Shown here piece by piece: positions 33,616-44,641 of a stretch of 48,381 bases of DNA. This DNA comes from Companilactobacillus nuruki (lineage in GTDB: Bacteria; Bacillota; Bacilli; Lactobacillales; Lactobacillaceae), in contig NZ_NIPR01000020.1 of the NCBI RefSeq assembly GCF_002872255.1, forward strand, positions 1-48,381, read 5' to 3'. Within the stretch, counting starts at the first letter, position 1; the number at the start of each line of letters is the position of its first letter. The notes under the pieces were generated by a model that was not told the DNA's origin, ran no database searches, and saw only the letters and a program-made list of their open reading frames with translations. Position numbers and translations under genes: made by a program.

Positions 33616-35767
33616 ATTTTGCCGCATTCTGAATCATCTCCGAATTCATATTCTTTTTACGTGATGCAATTTCAACGTGACGCCCATGGATCATAGGTCG
33701 TTGTTGTGGATTGCCTAAATAACCACAAGTTCTTTTAACAACGTCGCAAGTTTGTGGATTATGATTTCCACATTGTGGGCAAACGAATCCACGTGCGGTC
33801 GCATTAAATTCACCTTTGAAACCACACTCAAAACATTGATCAATTGACGTGTTTGTACCTAAATAACCGACATGATCATAGGCCCAATCCCACACTGCTT
33901 CCAGCGCCTTAGGATTTTGACGCAGATTTGGATATTCACAATAATGAATAAATCCACCTGAAGCATATCTAGGAAATACCTCTTCAAAACTCAATTTATT
34001 AAATGGTGTCGGATGTTTTCTAACATCATAATGAAAACTATTTGTATAATATTCTTTTTTGGTAATATCAGGTATTGACCCAAATTTCTTCAAATCGTCA
34101 CGGCAAAATGTATCTGTTAAAGACTCAGCCGGTGTTGAATATAAACTATAGTGGTAGCCACTTTCCTTTGCCCACTGTTTGCATTTCTCATATAATGCTT
34201 TGGTAATAGTTTCAGCAAAGTCATGTGCCTCTTGACTATCTTCCCAATTATTACCAAAAAACTCTGTACATACCTCATATAAACCAATATATCCTAAAGA
34301 AACAGTTGCCCGTTCATTTTTAAATAATTCATCAACACTATCGGTCTTTTTGAGACGTTTCCCAAATGCACCATACATATAAAGCAATGGTGCATTTTCT
34401 GGTTTGGCCTGTTTAGTTCTTTCAATACGATATTCTAAAGCCATATGACAAATCTTCATTTTTTCTTCAAAGATTTGCCAGAAAAGATCCTTATCACCTT
34501 TCGATTCTAAAGCGATTCTCGGTAAGTTTACCGTTACAACGCCTAAATTCATTCGACCAGAATTAACTTCTTTGCCATTCTCATCCTTCCATCCTTGTAA
34601 AAATGAACGACATCCCATAGGAGTTTTAAAACTACCAGTTATTTCTTTGATTTTGTCATACATTAACAAATCCGGGTACATTCTCTTAGTAGAACATTCT
34701 AAAGCTAATTCTTTAATATCATAATTGGGGTCCTCTGGATTTAAATTAAGACCACGTTTTACTGTAAAAGTTAATTTGGGAAAAATAGCCGTACGGTGTT
34801 CCTTGCCTAAGCCTTTAATTCTAATTTTTAAAATTGATTTTTGTATTTCTTTTTCAATCCAACTAGTTCCTAGTCCAAAATTGATAGTCGTAAAGGGCGT
34901 TTGACCTTGAGATGAATAAAGAGTATTAATTTCATATTCTAGTGCTTGCATGGCATCATAAATATCTTTTTTCGTCTTTTCGCGGGCAAATGAATCTTGC
35001 TTATCTTCGTTAATCCATTTTTTGGCATCAGCTAGATGTTTTTTATAATTTATTTCTGCATAAGGTGCTAATAATTGATCAATTCTATTAGCTGAACAAC
35101 CACCGTATTGTAATGAAGCTACATTAGCTATAATCTGTGACATTTGAGCAGTTGCAGTTTGAATTGATTTAGGTGATGATACCCACGCATTACCAATTTT
35201 AAAACCATTGCTCAACATTTCGTCAAAATCAATTAAACAACAATTTGTTTCAGGAGTTACTGGAGAGTAATCCAGATCATGCCAATGAATATCTCCTCTT
35301 AAATGCGCTTTAGCAACGATTTCTGGCAACATTTTAAGTCCCATAGCTCTACTGGCAACTCCCGCCTCTAAATCACGCTGTGTATTAAAAATATTACTAT
35401 CTTTATTAGCATTCTCATGCACAACATCTTCATTACGATCAAAGAGTCGTTCAATATTTAATTGAACGTTAGTTGCCTTATCAAATCTTTCTCGATCTTT
35501 CTGATAATAATCTTCATAAACACTTGCTTGTTGTTCCATACCGTTTTCATTCAAGACACGATAAATAAGACTATGAATTTGCGCAGCTGGAATGATATCT
35601 AAATAGTTAAAATGTTGTACTAACTGATCAATCACTATCTTCTTCTGATCAGTATTCAAGTTTAACTTATCCAAAATAAATTCAATTTTATAAGGATAAA
35701 AACTTGTCTTAACTCCACTTCTCTTCTCCACCGGAATAGTAATTAATGTTTCCAATTTTGCAGTCAT
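33557..35767 (-). CDS. nrdD: anaerobic ribonucleoside-triphosphate reductase
   Basis: A 736-residue class III reductase making dNTPs without oxygen. An N-terminal ATP-cone (residues ~1-95) provides allosteric control. The catalytic barrel follows, with TPETNCCLIDFDEML (~165-179). Near the C terminus a four-cysteine zinc site (CFECG, then CPQCG) precedes the glycyl-radical motif RTCGYLGN. GGAGGATT lies before the ATG. It forms an operon with nrdG. A possible NrdR box and a long dyad lie 70-135 bases upstream. Confidence 0.97.
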   Translation of the reverse strand: MTAKLETLITIPVEKRSGVKTSFYPYKIEFILDKLNLNTDQKKIVIDQLVQHFNYLDIIPAAQIHSLIYRVLNENGMEQQASVYEDYYQKDRERFDKATNVQLNIERLFDRNEDVVHENANKDSNIFNTQRDLEAGVASRAMGLKMLPEIVAKAHLRGDIHWHDLDYSPVTPETNCCLIDFDEMLSNGFKIGNAWVSSPKSIQTATAQMSQIIANVASLQYGGCSANRIDQLLAPYAEINYKKHLADAKKWINEDKQDSFAREKTKKDIYDAMQALEYEINTLYSSQGQTPFTTINFGLGTSWIEKEIQKSILKIRIKGLGKEHRTAIFPKLTFTVKRGLNLNPEDPNYDIKELALECSTKRMYPDLLMYDKIKEITGSFKTPMGCRSFLQGWKDENGKEVNSGRMNLGVVTVNLPRIALESKGDKDLFWQIFEEKMKICHMALEYRIERTKQAKPENAPLLYMYGAFGKRLKKTDSVDELFKNERATVSLGYIGLYEVCTEFFGNNWEDSQEAHDFAETITKALYEKCKQWAKESGYHYSLYSTPAESLTDTFCRDDLKKFGSIPDITKKEYYTNSFHYDVRKHPTPFNKLSFEEVFPRYASGGFIHYCEYPNLRQNPKALEAVWDWAYDHVGYLGTNTSIDQCFECGFKGEFNATARGFVCPQCGNHNPQTCDVVKRTCGYLGNPQQRPMIHGRHVEIASRKKNMNSEMIQNAAKYERAKQSDSQRMAKQGPQS

Positions 35768-35837
35768 TAATAATCCTCCAAACTAAAATTCAAATAATCT
35801 CAATACTGATATTATTCTACAAAAAAATAACAAAAAA

Positions 35838-35904
35838 AATAAGGCTACCAAATACTACATGATGTGTTATATAACATATCAATACAATATATAGTAGTCT
35901 TATT
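35838..35904. promoter_or_regulatory. nested palindrome and NrdR-like site upstream of nrdD
   Basis: Outer arms AATAAGGCTAC (35838-35848) and GTAGTCTTATT (35894-35904) pair with one mismatch. Inside them 35860-35881 is a second, nearly perfect palindrome, TGATGTGTTATAT then AACATATCA. On the minus strand 35885-35894 reads CTATATATTG, the core of the NrdR box, with the inner palindrome about two helical turns away. Eight T follow the left arm on the minus strand, so it could also end transcription of the gene at 36041. The rest of the 273-base gap (35768-36040) is AT-rich with nothing recognised. Confidence 0.4.
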
Positions 35905-36040
35905 TTAATTTTTTTAAAAACATCATTCCATCATATTCACAAATCGTCGTTATACTTACATCAAATCCTATTAGTTAAAACATATGTTCTTGTTCAAAAT
36001 TTATATTCTAATTTAGATTTATAGCGTTGTAATGGCATAA

Positions 36041-37351
36041 TTATTCTTCTTGTCGAGCAAAATAAAAAGTTATTACCGCATACAAAAAAACAATTGTGGT
36101 GATAAAAATATGAACTCCATAAAGTACCCCATTAGTTGGGCCATCAGTTATTTGATTATTAAAGAATCCTAAAGCATTTATCTTCATAAAATAACTAATA
36201 AAGTAAATTGTCGTCATATAAACTAGCTGTTGTGAAACATTTCCTACACTGGATAATTGATATTTAATTAAAAAAGCTCTTTCTGAATCAATATTACTGC
36301 TATTGTACAGATTATCGTTCAAAATACGATTATCAGCTCCAACAAATAATGAACATAAGAACAAACCAATAAAATAGGTATAGTTGAACAATGCCAAAAC
36401 TAAGCCTAACAACAATAAAGGATAACGCAAAGATTTATATTTCTTATTGATTAATGGTCCTAATTGAAAACCAACCAGATAGATGGTATAAATCAACATC
36501 AAACTATTAAAGCCAAAACGAATTGTACTATCAAAAATGGCATAAAGCATAACATAATTCATTATCACACCACGATTAACAGCAACTAAACTAAGTGGAA
36601 ATATTTTTTTATGAATATCTATTTGATAATAGGCTAAGAAAATGAAGAGAATAATTGAAACCAAACTAATAATCAGATCAAAAGAGTTAGAAACTGCTTT
36701 AAGTCTTGTATAGCGAATGATAAAAATCAGCATTACTAAACTGGCTAAGACTATTAAACTAAAAAATGAATTAATTTTGAATCTTGGTTTTTTCTCCATT
36801 CCCTGATAAAAGGTCAGTCGATGAGTAACCTGTAGGCCACCAACCATAGCTGCAAAAAAGAGTACTGCTAATAAAACAAATGATAGATTTAAAAATTTAG
36901 TTTTAGTAGCTATTAATTGAACTATCACTAAAATAATTAAAGTTAAAACTACTGATAATAAGTGCATCTTATTAAATTTGAACTCTTTATCTAGTTTTCC
37001 TCTAGATCGAACTGTTAAATAATAAGGCCAAATCCAACTTGAAGCCAGTCCTAAAAGAATACCACCGATCACTCCCATTGCTGGATTAGCAGCACCTAGA
37101 ATACATAAAGAACCAATCACACCAAAAAGACTAGACATCGAAAGCATAGTTGATGCTGGCAATGTAATAAACGTCGTTAAAAGCATTCCTAAAGCCCTGA
37201 ACGTATAAAGCATTAGAAAAGGCAATGCATATGTAAAAACATTTTTATTTTGGTTATACAATGTCAAACAGAAAAAATATGGTATTGCGACTCCAGCATT
37301 GGCCAAGAGATCTAAAACACCCTCGTTAAATATACTAATTATTCGCTTCAT
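36041..37351 (-). CDS. polytopic membrane protein of unknown function, MFS-like
   Basis: A 436-residue protein with about 12 membrane helices. It has short loops and a conserved-looking segment GLASSWIWPYYLTVRSRGKL (~105-124) in the position of an MFS loop 4-5. The latter half is less hydrophobic around FVGADNRILNDNLYNSSNID. I do not recognise the family, and the transporter assignment rests on topology alone. The ATG at 37351 is chosen because AGGTGAGG lies six bases before it; the GTG at 37363 is part of that site. It stands alone between the asd terminator and nrdD. Confidence 0.6.
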   Translation of the reverse strand: MKRIISIFNEGVLDLLANAGVAIPYFFCLTLYNQNKNVFTYALPFLMLYTFRALGMLLTTFITLPASTMLSMSSLFGVIGSLCILGAANPAMGVIGGILLGLASSWIWPYYLTVRSRGKLDKEFKFNKMHLLSVVLTLIILVIVQLIATKTKFLNLSFVLLAVLFFAAMVGGLQVTHRLTFYQGMEKKPRFKINSFFSLIVLASLVMLIFIIRYTRLKAVSNSFDLIISLVSIILFIFLAYYQIDIHKKIFPLSLVAVNRGVIMNYVMLYAIFDSTIRFGFNSLMLIYTIYLVGFQLGPLINKKYKSLRYPLLLLGLVLALFNYTYFIGLFLCSLFVGADNRILNDNLYNSSNIDSERAFLIKYQLSSVGNVSQQLVYMTTIYFISYFMKINALGFFNNQITDGPTNGVLYGVHIFITTIVFLYAVITFYFARQEE

Positions 37352-37403
37352 TTTTTTCCTCACCTAAAATTAACTATCTTTGAATATTCTAACAAAATTA
37401 AAC

Positions 37404-37444
37404 AAAAAAATATGGAACACAGACCATTTTCTGCATTCCATATC
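37404..37444 (-). terminator. terminator of the lysine operon (after asd)
   Basis: On the minus strand ATATGGAA and GCAGA pair with TCTG and GTTCCATAT, followed by seven T. Confidence 0.82.
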
Positions 37445-37446
37445 AA

Positions 37447-38505
37447 TTAATTTATATGTACTAAATTATCAGCTACCAATCTTTCAGCAATTTGAACCGT
37501 ATTCCATGCAGCTCCTTTAAGTAAATTATCAGATACAACCCACATATTAAAAGCACCTGCATTTTCCAAATCCGGACGAATCCGACCTACAAATGTATCT
37601 CGACTACCAACAGCATTAATTGGTTGTGGATAAACTTGATGACTTGGATCATCTTGCAAAACAGCACCCGGTGCATCTTTTATTAACTGTTGAATCTGTT
37701 CTGTTGTGGCGGATTTATCATTTAATTCAATATAAATTGATTCTCCATGGCTAATCGGCACTGGTACTCTAACGCAAGTAGCAGTCACTTTAATTTCTGG
37801 GGAATTCATATCTCCCAGCATAATCTTCTTTGTTTCATGAATCATTTTCCATTCTTCATGAGAATAAAGATCATCTTCGAGAACATCGATCTGTGGTAAC
37901 AAATTAAAAGCTAAAGGATAATGCTCTTTGTCACCTTTTGTTGGAAAAATATCAGCCTTCATTTCCTGTCCGTTTAAATAATCTTGAGCCTGTGAATATA
38001 ATTCATTCAAAGCACTTTGTCCTGCTCCACTGGCAGCCTGATATGTAGAAACGATAATTTGTTTCAATCCAAATGCCTTTCGAATTGGTTCTAATGCTAC
38101 CATCATTTGAATAGTTGAACAGTTGGGATTGGCAATAATTCCATGATGTTTATACAAAGCAGCCTCGTTAACTTCAGGTACAACTAGTGGAACATCCTCT
38201 TCCATTCGAAAAGCGCTGGTATTATCTACACAAACTGCACCACGTTTGACAGCTTCAGGCAAAAGTTTTTTCGATACTGCTCCACCAGCCGAAGCTAAAA
38301 CTAAATCCACATTTTCAAATGATTCTGGCTTAGCCTCTTCGACAACAATATCTTGCCCCTTAAACTTTAATATCTTACCAGCTGAACGTACTGAAGCTAA
38401 TAATTTAATTTTTTTAACAGGAATAGTTGATTGTTCTAATTGTTGAATTAATCGTGTTCCCACGGCACCTGTGGAACCTAAAATCGCTACTGTATACTCA
38501 TTCAT
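37447..38505 (-). CDS. asd: aspartate-semialdehyde dehydrogenase
   Basis: Reduces aspartyl phosphate to aspartate semialdehyde, the second step towards lysine, threonine and methionine. A 352-residue protein. The NADP-binding loop is [13 protein letters not shown] (~9-21), the catalytic Cys is in [10 protein letters not shown] (~128-137), and the substrate region contains [14 protein letters not shown]. It is the last gene of the riboswitch-controlled operon, 26 bases after patA. Confidence 0.96.
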   Translation of the reverse strand: MNEYTVAILGSTGAVGTRLIQQLEQSTIPVKKIKLLASVRSAGKILKFKGQDIVVEEAKPESFENVDLVLASAGGAVSKKLLPEAVKRGAVCVDNTSAFRMEEDVPLVVPEVNEAALYKHHGIIANPNCSTIQMMVALEPIRKAFGLKQIIVSTYQAASGAGQSALNELYSQAQDYLNGQEMKADIFPTKGDKEHYPLAFNLLPQIDVLEDDLYSHEEWKMIHETKKIMLGDMNSPEIKVTATCVRVPVPISHGESIYIELNDKSATTEQIQQLIKDAPGAVLQDDPSHQVYPQPINAVGSRDTFVGRIRPDLENAGAFNMWVVSDNLLKGAAWNTVQIAERLVADNLVHIN

Positions 38506-38531
38506 AAAATCCTCATCCCTTAATTAAAAAT

Positions 38532-39716
38532 TTACAAATTCTCTGTAAAATCTCTTAAACGTTTCATTGCTGTTTTAATATCTTCCAATGAAGCTGCGTA
38601 AGAAATTCTAAAATATCCTTCGCCACCTTTACCAAAGGCTACGCCCGGAGTAACTCCAACAAGTCCCTCTTCAGCCAATTTATTAGCAAATTCAATAGAA
38701 CTTAAACCAAGATTTTCAGGAATTTTGGAAAATGTATAAAATGCACCCTCTGGTAATTCTGTTTCATAACCCAAATCATTCAATTGTTCTACCAAATAAT
38801 CACGGCGTTCTTGGTAAACTTTTCTCATTGCAATCGGATCATCAATTCCATTTTTCAAAGCCTCTTCGGCTGCAAATTGAGCCGGATTAGAAGGAGCTGT
38901 GACAGTAAAGGCGTGCATCTTATTAGCTTGTTCAACAAAATCCTTTGGGCCGGCAATGTAACCAATACGATAACCTGTCATAGCATGTGATTTTGATAAA
39001 CCATTAATCAGGATAGTCTTACCAGGCATCAATTTAGCTAATGAATAATGTTTATGATCATATGTCAATTCAGCATATATCTCATCAGAAATAACAAACA
39101 TATTTTTATCTTTCACTACATCAACAATTTCTTGGAGCTGATCTTTCGAATATACAAATCCAGTTGGATTACCAGGAAAATTCAACATCATTGCCTTTAC
39201 CTTATCTGGACCTTCTTTTTGAATAACCTCCTCCAAGTGCTTACCCGTCATTTGAAAACCATCGGCTGTCGTATCAACTTGAATTGGAACTCCTCCCAGG
39301 ATTTTTACAATAGGAATATATAACGCAAAGGTTGGTGTTGGAATAATAACTTTATCACCGGGATTAATAATTGCGGCTAAAGAATCAAAAATGGCTTCAG
39401 TAGCACCAATCGTTACAACAATTTCTGTTTCAGGATTATATTGAAGATCAAATTGTTTATCTAAATAACCAGAGATAGCTTCTCTTAAGCTTAAAAATCC
39501 CTTTTGGTCTGAATAATGTGATTCATTTTCTTTAATACTTTCTATTGCTGCATTTTTTACATGTTCGGGAACATCAAAGTTTGGTTCACCAAGTGTCAAT
39601 TTAACTAGACCTGGAATCTTAGCAAACTTTTCAGCAAACTCTCTAATCATTGATCTACCCATAGGGGCTATTGTTTCATTTACTACATCTTTTACTGATG
39701 AATCTAATTCTGGCAT
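38532..39716 (-). CDS. patA: N-acetyl-LL-diaminopimelate aminotransferase / class I aminotransferase
   Basis: A 394-residue PLP-dependent enzyme of fold type I. Conserved are NFPGNPTGFVYS (~179-190), DEIYAELTYDHKHYSL (~210-225), and the PLP lysine in LSKSHAMTGYRIGYI (~237-251). Position inside the operon between dapB and asd indicates that it performs the transamination step of the acetyl-DAP pathway, as PatA does in Bacillus. It could also accept aromatic amino acids. There is a 90-base gap from dapB with no clear terminator. Confidence 0.9.
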   Translation of the reverse strand: MPELDSSVKDVVNETIAPMGRSMIREFAEKFAKIPGLVKLTLGEPNFDVPEHVKNAAIESIKENESHYSDQKGFLSLREAISGYLDKQFDLQYNPETEIVVTIGATEAIFDSLAAIINPGDKVIIPTPTFALYIPIVKILGGVPIQVDTTADGFQMTGKHLEEVIQKEGPDKVKAMMLNFPGNPTGFVYSKDQLQEIVDVVKDKNMFVISDEIYAELTYDHKHYSLAKLMPGKTILINGLSKSHAMTGYRIGYIAGPKDFVEQANKMHAFTVTAPSNPAQFAAEEALKNGIDDPIAMRKVYQERRDYLVEQLNDLGYETELPEGAFYTFSKIPENLGLSSIEFANKLAEEGLVGVTPGVAFGKGGEGYFRISYAASLEDIKTAMKRLRDFTENL

Positions 39717-39806
39717 TGTCTAACACTCCTTAAAATTAATAGTAGTTTAATTCTATAACAAATTTGCTCAAATTATTAGAGTTTTTGTAATTTTTTTAAA
39801 TTATTT

Positions 39807-40580
39807 CTAAATTAATTTTTCCAAACCTACTATCAATTGATTCTTCCCCATCACTTCATGAACTGCTAATTTAACACCAGTCATAAAAGATTGACGATCA
39901 GTTGTACTTTGAGAAATAGTCAGTGTTTCACCAATACCACCAAAAATCACTTCTTCATCTGCAACAAATCCTGGCAATCTTAGTGCGTGGATCTTGGTTC
40001 CATGATAATCACCCCCACGCGTATTCATTGGATCATCACTACTATGTTGGATTTGGTCATTTCCTCTAGCTTCGTAAATCAGACGAGCGGTATTTAGAGC
40101 GGTTCCTGAAGGAGCATCTATTTTATCTTCATGATGCTTCTCAATAATTTCAGATTCTTTGAAATATTTGGCTGCTGTTTGGGCGAACTTCATCATTAAA
40201 ACAGCTGATAAGCCAAAATTTGAAGCAATGATTCCACCTAAGTTTTTATCATCGGCCATTTTCTTTAAAATTGTTGTTTGTTCTTCACTCATACCACTAG
40301 TTCCAATCACAGGTCGAATTCCCTTTTCAATTGCAAATTTGGTATTATCAAAGACTGCACTAGGAATAGAAAAGTCTATCCAAATATCTGCCTTAAGATT
40401 AATATCTTCTAGTTTACTGAATATCTTCACATCATCAGGCAAACCATATGATTTAGGATCGAGATCATTAATAACTGGATTAAATCCCCCTACTAGTTGC
40501 ATATCGGCAGAATCATTGATCATTTTGACCACTTTTTGTCCCATCGATCCATTAAAACCTGAAACTATTATTTTTATCAT
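39807..40580 (-). CDS. dapB: 4-hydroxy-tetrahydrodipicolinate reductase
   Basis: Reduces HTPA to tetrahydrodipicolinate with NAD(P)H. The product is 257 residues. The Rossmann loop is VSGFNGSMGQKVV (~6-18), then SNFGLSAVLMMKFA (~122-135). The active-site signature EKHHEDKIDAPSGTA (~144-158) has the HH and K of the family. The gene begins 11 bases after dapA. Confidence 0.96.
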   Translation of the reverse strand: MIKIIVSGFNGSMGQKVVKMINDSADMQLVGGFNPVINDLDPKSYGLPDDVKIFSKLEDINLKADIWIDFSIPSAVFDNTKFAIEKGIRPVIGTSGMSEEQTTILKKMADDKNLGGIIASNFGLSAVLMMKFAQTAAKYFKESEIIEKHHEDKIDAPSGTALNTARLIYEARGNDQIQHSSDDPMNTRGGDYHGTKIHALRLPGFVADEEVIFGGIGETLTISQSTTDRQSFMTGVKLAVHEVMGKNQLIVGLEKLI

Positions 40581-40591
40581 CCAAAGACTCC

Positions 40592-41461
40592 CTAAAGATC
40601 CAATATTTTAAATAAATTGTCCTGTTCATCATCATTTAAGGCCAATATAGGCAAACGACAACCACCAACGTTATATCCTAATCGATTTAAAGCTGCTTTA
40701 ACTGGGGATGGCGATGGATACATAAACAAGGCGGCCATTTTTGGGGTTAATTTTCGCTGAATTTTTCCAGCAATTTGATAATTACCATCATCCAATGAAC
40801 GATACATTTCACTCATTTCATTACCATAAATATGGGAAGCTACTGAAATTACACCATTTGCACCAATTACTTTGGCAAATAAGGCTTGTGCATCTTCACC
40901 ACTGTAAACATCAAAATCATCAGCGGAATTCTCTACAATGTATTCAAGATCATCCATCGTATTACATTGTTTTACACCACAAATATTAGAATTCTTTGAA
41001 AGCTTGACGACTGTCTCCTTATCCATTAAAACGCCAGTACGGCCTGGAATATTATAAATCATCACTGGTAGCGGTGATTCTTGAGCAATTTTTTCGAAAT
41101 GGGCAATCATTCCACGTTGGTTAGGCTTGTTGTAATAAGGTACTACTACTAAAGCCATGTCAATACCCTTTATCTGACTAACCTTATCAATAAAAGCAAT
41201 TGTATTCGCTGTACTATTACTACCGACACCAGCAATAATTGGTACCCTGCTATCAACAATTTCAACAAACCTTCGATAAAGTTGTAATTTCTCGTCTTCT
41301 GTCAAAGTAGGAGTTTCACCAGTGGTTCCACCGATTACAAATCCCTTACTGCCAGTCGATAGCAAATGTTCGGTTAGCTTCTTTAGAGCCTCAAAATCAA
41401 TTAATCCCTGCTTATCAAACGGTGTAATTATCGCCGTCATTAAATCAACGTTTTCAAACAT
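40592..41461 (-). CDS. dapA: 4-hydroxy-tetrahydrodipicolinate synthase
   Basis: Condenses pyruvate with aspartate semialdehyde, the committed step of DAP/lysine synthesis. It is a 289-residue TIM barrel. Visible are [17 protein letters not shown] (~42-58), the catalytic Tyr in [10 protein letters not shown], and the Schiff-base lysine in NICGVKQCN. Its ATG overlaps the dapL stop codon by one base, so translation is coupled. Confidence 0.96.
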   Translation of the reverse strand: MFENVDLMTAIITPFDKQGLIDFEALKKLTEHLLSTGSKGFVIGGTTGETPTLTEDEKLQLYRRFVEIVDSRVPIIAGVGSNSTANTIAFIDKVSQIKGIDMALVVVPYYNKPNQRGMIAHFEKIAQESPLPVMIYNIPGRTGVLMDKETVVKLSKNSNICGVKQCNTMDDLEYIVENSADDFDVYSGEDAQALFAKVIGANGVISVASHIYGNEMSEMYRSLDDGNYQIAGKIQRKLTPKMAALFMYPSPSPVKAALNRLGYNVGGCRLPILALNDDEQDNLFKILDL

Positions 41462-42624
41462 TATGCTTCCTCCAAATTCATTCGATAATTCAAAAAACTA
41501 GTTACCGCATTAATTCCTTTTTCCATGGCCGCTTCATTTGGTAAAAAATCAGCAGAATGCAGAGCACCTTTACTTTCTACACCAAGCCAAAACATCGTTC
41601 CGGGGATCTTATTAATTAAGTATCCAAAATCCTCCCCTGTCATCTTAGGCTCAGTTTCTTCAAAAATAACATCTGGATCATTCTTCATATAATCAATAAA
41701 TCTTTTTGTTAAGACAGGATCATTTTCTACTGGATAATACCCACCTTGGTCATATTCAACCTTAATTTGGCAATTGAAGGATTTCTCTAAACCACTAGCA
41801 ATCTCTTTAATTCTTTCTCGAATAAACTCAATCATTTCTTGAGTCAATCCTCGAATGGTTCCTTCAATTCTAGCTTGACCAGCAATAACATTTCTAATTA
41901 CGCCAGCTTCTAATTTTCCAAACGTAATTACTCCACACTTGATTGGGTCAATATTTCTTGAAATTATTATTTGAACCTGATTAATAAAGCTGGCCGCAAT
42001 AACCACTGCATCATTTGCTAAATGAGGATAGGCCGCGTGACCACTTTTTCCAATAATTGTAATATTAACCTCAGTCGTTCCTGCAAATAAAGTACCGTTA
42101 CGACATCCTATAACGCCGGTTTTCAAAAGTGGATTATCATGCAATCCATAAAACTCATCGATCTTGAACCTTCCATTAAAAGCTCCCCAGTCATAGGCCA
42201 CCTTGCCACCACTCATAGTTTCTTCGGATGGCTGAAAAAAGAAAATCAAATTATCTTTGGGTTGGTTATTACTATAGTAATTGAGAATTCCTAACCCGAC
42301 TGTTACATGAATATCATGCCCACAAGCATGCATTACGCCGGGATTAGTAGACATATAATCAGAATTATTTACTTCAGTCACAGGTAAAGCATCCATATCA
42401 CAACGATAACCAATATTTCTAAGTGGGTCATATCCCTTAACTAACACCAACAGAGCAGTTGGTAATTCTGGTAGCTCTTTAATTTCCAAATTAGTTTGTG
42501 GAAATGAGGCAATTATTTTTTTGATATAATCATGAGTTTTAAACTCCTTCATGGACAACTCTGGGATTGAATGCAAGTGACGTCTAATCTTAATCAATTC
42601 ATCATTAGATAAAATCATACTCAC
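41461..42624 (-). CDS. dapL: N-acetyldiaminopimelate deacetylase (M20 family)
   Basis: Removes the acetyl group from N-acetyl-LL-DAP. The product is a 387-residue M20D metallopeptidase-like enzyme. Metal-binding segments include [15 protein letters not shown] (~93-107), [12 protein letters not shown] (~127-138) and a late TGEDFGY plus ALHSADF. It overlaps dapH by four bases and dapA by one. The operon context separates it from general amidohydrolases of the same family. Confidence 0.93.
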   Translation of the reverse strand: MSMILSNDELIKIRRHLHSIPELSMKEFKTHDYIKKIIASFPQTNLEIKELPELPTALLVLVKGYDPLRNIGYRCDMDALPVTEVNNSDYMSTNPGVMHACGHDIHVTVGLGILNYYSNNQPKDNLIFFFQPSEETMSGGKVAYDWGAFNGRFKIDEFYGLHDNPLLKTGVIGCRNGTLFAGTTEVNITIIGKSGHAAYPHLANDAVVIAASFINQVQIIISRNIDPIKCGVITFGKLEAGVIRNVIAGQARIEGTIRGLTQEMIEFIRERIKEIASGLEKSFNCQIKVEYDQGGYYPVENDPVLTKRFIDYMKNDPDVIFEETEPKMTGEDFGYLINKIPGTMFWLGVESKGALHSADFLPNEAAMEKGINAVTSFLNYRMNLEEA

Positions 42625-43325
42625 AACTTCCTTAAAGTACTTTCAATTCTTGTTTTATCAGTCGTCTTCTGATCCTTTACCTTCAATATTTTGGCAGGAA
42701 TGCCCGCTACCACTGTTCCGGCAGCAACATCCTTGGTTACAACTGCTCCAGCTCCAATAACAGCATCATTACCAACTTGAACGCCTTCCAAAACTACTGC
42801 ATTAGCACCAACCACAACATTATTGCCTATTCTTACAGGCTGGGCCGAAGCTGGTTCAACTACACCCGCCAAAACAGCATTGGCACCAATATGTGAATTT
42901 TCACCGACAATTGCACGACCACCTAAAACTGCCCCCATATCAATCATCGTCTTGGCACCAATTTCAGCACCAATATTGATCACGGCTCCCATCATAATAA
43001 CAGCATTATCGCCAATCTCCACTTTGTCACGGATAATAGCTCCCGGTTCAATTCGAGCATTAATATTTTTAATATCAAGCATTGGTACACCTGTATTTTG
43101 ACCAATTGTTTCTACATAATAATCAGTTAAATTATTTTGTTTCAATATCGGGTCGATAATCTTATAATCGCCAATAATAATTGCTAAATCATTACTTTTA
43201 AAAATCTTTATTTCTGAAGGAAAACTAATTTTAGAAGTATCCCCTTGTAAATAAACTTTTACAGGAGTTTCTTTCTGGGAGTTTCCTATATAATTAATAA
43301 TTTCTTGTGCATCCATCTTTGTCAT
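42621..43325 (-). CDS. dapH: tetrahydrodipicolinate N-acetyltransferase
   Basis: Acetylates tetrahydrodipicolinate, which defines this as the acetyl (not succinyl or dehydrogenase) branch. The product is 234 residues. A small N-terminal domain (1-~85) is followed by a left-handed beta-helix of hexapeptide repeats ([19 protein letters not shown], then [20 protein letters not shown]). The end is [20 protein letters not shown]. The gene starts 15 bases after lysA. It is often named dapD in databases. Confidence 0.95.
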   Translation of the reverse strand: MTKMDAQEIINYIGNSQKETPVKVYLQGDTSKISFPSEIKIFKSNDLAIIIGDYKIIDPILKQNNLTDYYVETIGQNTGVPMLDIKNINARIEPGAIIRDKVEIGDNAVIMMGAVINIGAEIGAKTMIDMGAVLGGRAIVGENSHIGANAVLAGVVEPASAQPVRIGNNVVVGANAVVLEGVQVGNDAVIGAGAVVTKDVAAGTVVAGIPAKILKVKDQKTTDKTRIESTLRKL

Positions 43326-43340
43326 AAAATTTTCCTCCGA

Positions 43341-44624
43341 TTAATAATCCAAATCTAAACTCGTTAAATCTTGATAGGTTTCACGTTTTACTACTAATTT
43401 ATCTTGCCCATTTTCAACAAAAACAACTGCTGCTCTAGGATTTCGATTATAATTCATTGCCATTGAATACCCATATGCTCCAGTATCAAGCACCGCTAAA
43501 ATATCACCTGGATTAGTATCAGGTACTCTTTGTTGATCGATTAAGATATCACCTGATTCACAATACTTACCAGCGATATGGACTGTTTGTGTTAACGGTT
43601 GATCCATCTTATTAGCAACTACTGCCTCGTATTTAGCTTGATATAAAGCTGGTCTGATATTATCACCCATGCCACCATCAACAGATAAATATGAGATTTT
43701 TTCTGGAATATCTTTTCTAGAACCAATAGTATAAAGAGTATACCCTGCTGGAGCTACAATTGATCGACCTGGTTCAATCCAAACCTCTGGAACATTATCA
43801 CAAGCTTTCTTCAATTCATTCGCAATCTTTCCAATGAATTCATCAGCACTTATTGGATCATCATCTTTGGTATAACTGATTCCAAATCCACCACCAAGAT
43901 TAATAACTTCAGGCCAATAGTTAAATTCCCTTTGAAAATGTTTTGCTAATTCGACCATTTTGTCTGCTAACATAGTAAAACCTTGTGTGCCAAAAATTTG
44001 TGAACCAATATGAGCATGTATTCCCTTTAAATGCATATTTGGATCATCAAGTACCTGTTTCATAGCTTTATCAGCTTGACCAGAACCAACATCAAAGCCG
44101 AACTTACTATCAGTCTGACCAGTTTGATCATATTTATGCGTATGAGCTGAAATTCCAGGCGTCAATCTCAACATAACATTTATTTTTTCATGATCGGTCT
44201 TTAAAATACGTGATAATAATTCAATTTCATAAAAATTATCTATAATAATAACTCCAACATGATTTTTAACCGCCATGACTAATTCCTCAAAGGTCTTGTT
44301 ATTACCGTGGAAACTAATTTTGCTACTAGGAAAACCAGCCTGCAAAGCGGTATACAATTCTCCTCCAGAGACAACATCAATATGTACTGACTCTTGTTTC
44401 ATAACTTGATAAATGGCTTTTATAGCGAAGGCTTTACTAGCATAACTAATTTGATATTTTAAATCATTATTTTCAAATGCAGATTTAAATTTTCTTATTT
44501 GACTACGGATTTCAGAGACGTCAAAAACATATAAAGGTGTTCCGTATTTTTTTGTCAATTCAATCGAATCAACTCCTCCAATAACTAAATGACCGTTGTT
44601 ACTTACCAATTCATTTGCAATCAT
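43341..44624 (-). CDS. lysA: diaminopimelate decarboxylase
   Basis: Converts meso-DAP to lysine. A 427-residue PLP enzyme of alanine-racemase fold. The PLP lysine is in ISYASKAFAIKAI, then HIGSQIFGTQGF, NLGGGFGISYT, EPGRSIVAPAG and the active-site Cys in KYCESGDIL. GGAGGAGAAG precedes the ATG at 44624. The longer frame to 44705 runs through the riboswitch terminator and is rejected. It is the first gene of the operon controlled by the lysine riboswitch. Confidence 0.96.
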   Translation of the reverse strand: MIANELVSNNGHLVIGGVDSIELTKKYGTPLYVFDVSEIRSQIRKFKSAFENNDLKYQISYASKAFAIKAIYQVMKQESVHIDVVSGGELYTALQAGFPSSKISFHGNNKTFEELVMAVKNHVGVIIIDNFYEIELLSRILKTDHEKINVMLRLTPGISAHTHKYDQTGQTDSKFGFDVGSGQADKAMKQVLDDPNMHLKGIHAHIGSQIFGTQGFTMLADKMVELAKHFQREFNYWPEVINLGGGFGISYTKDDDPISADEFIGKIANELKKACDNVPEVWIEPGRSIVAPAGYTLYTIGSRKDIPEKISYLSVDGGMGDNIRPALYQAKYEAVVANKMDQPLTQTVHIAGKYCESGDILIDQQRVPDTNPGDILAVLDTGAYGYSMAMNYNRNPRAAVVFVENGQDKLVVKRETYQDLTSLDLDY

Positions 44625-44641
44625 ATTCTCTTCTCCTCCAA

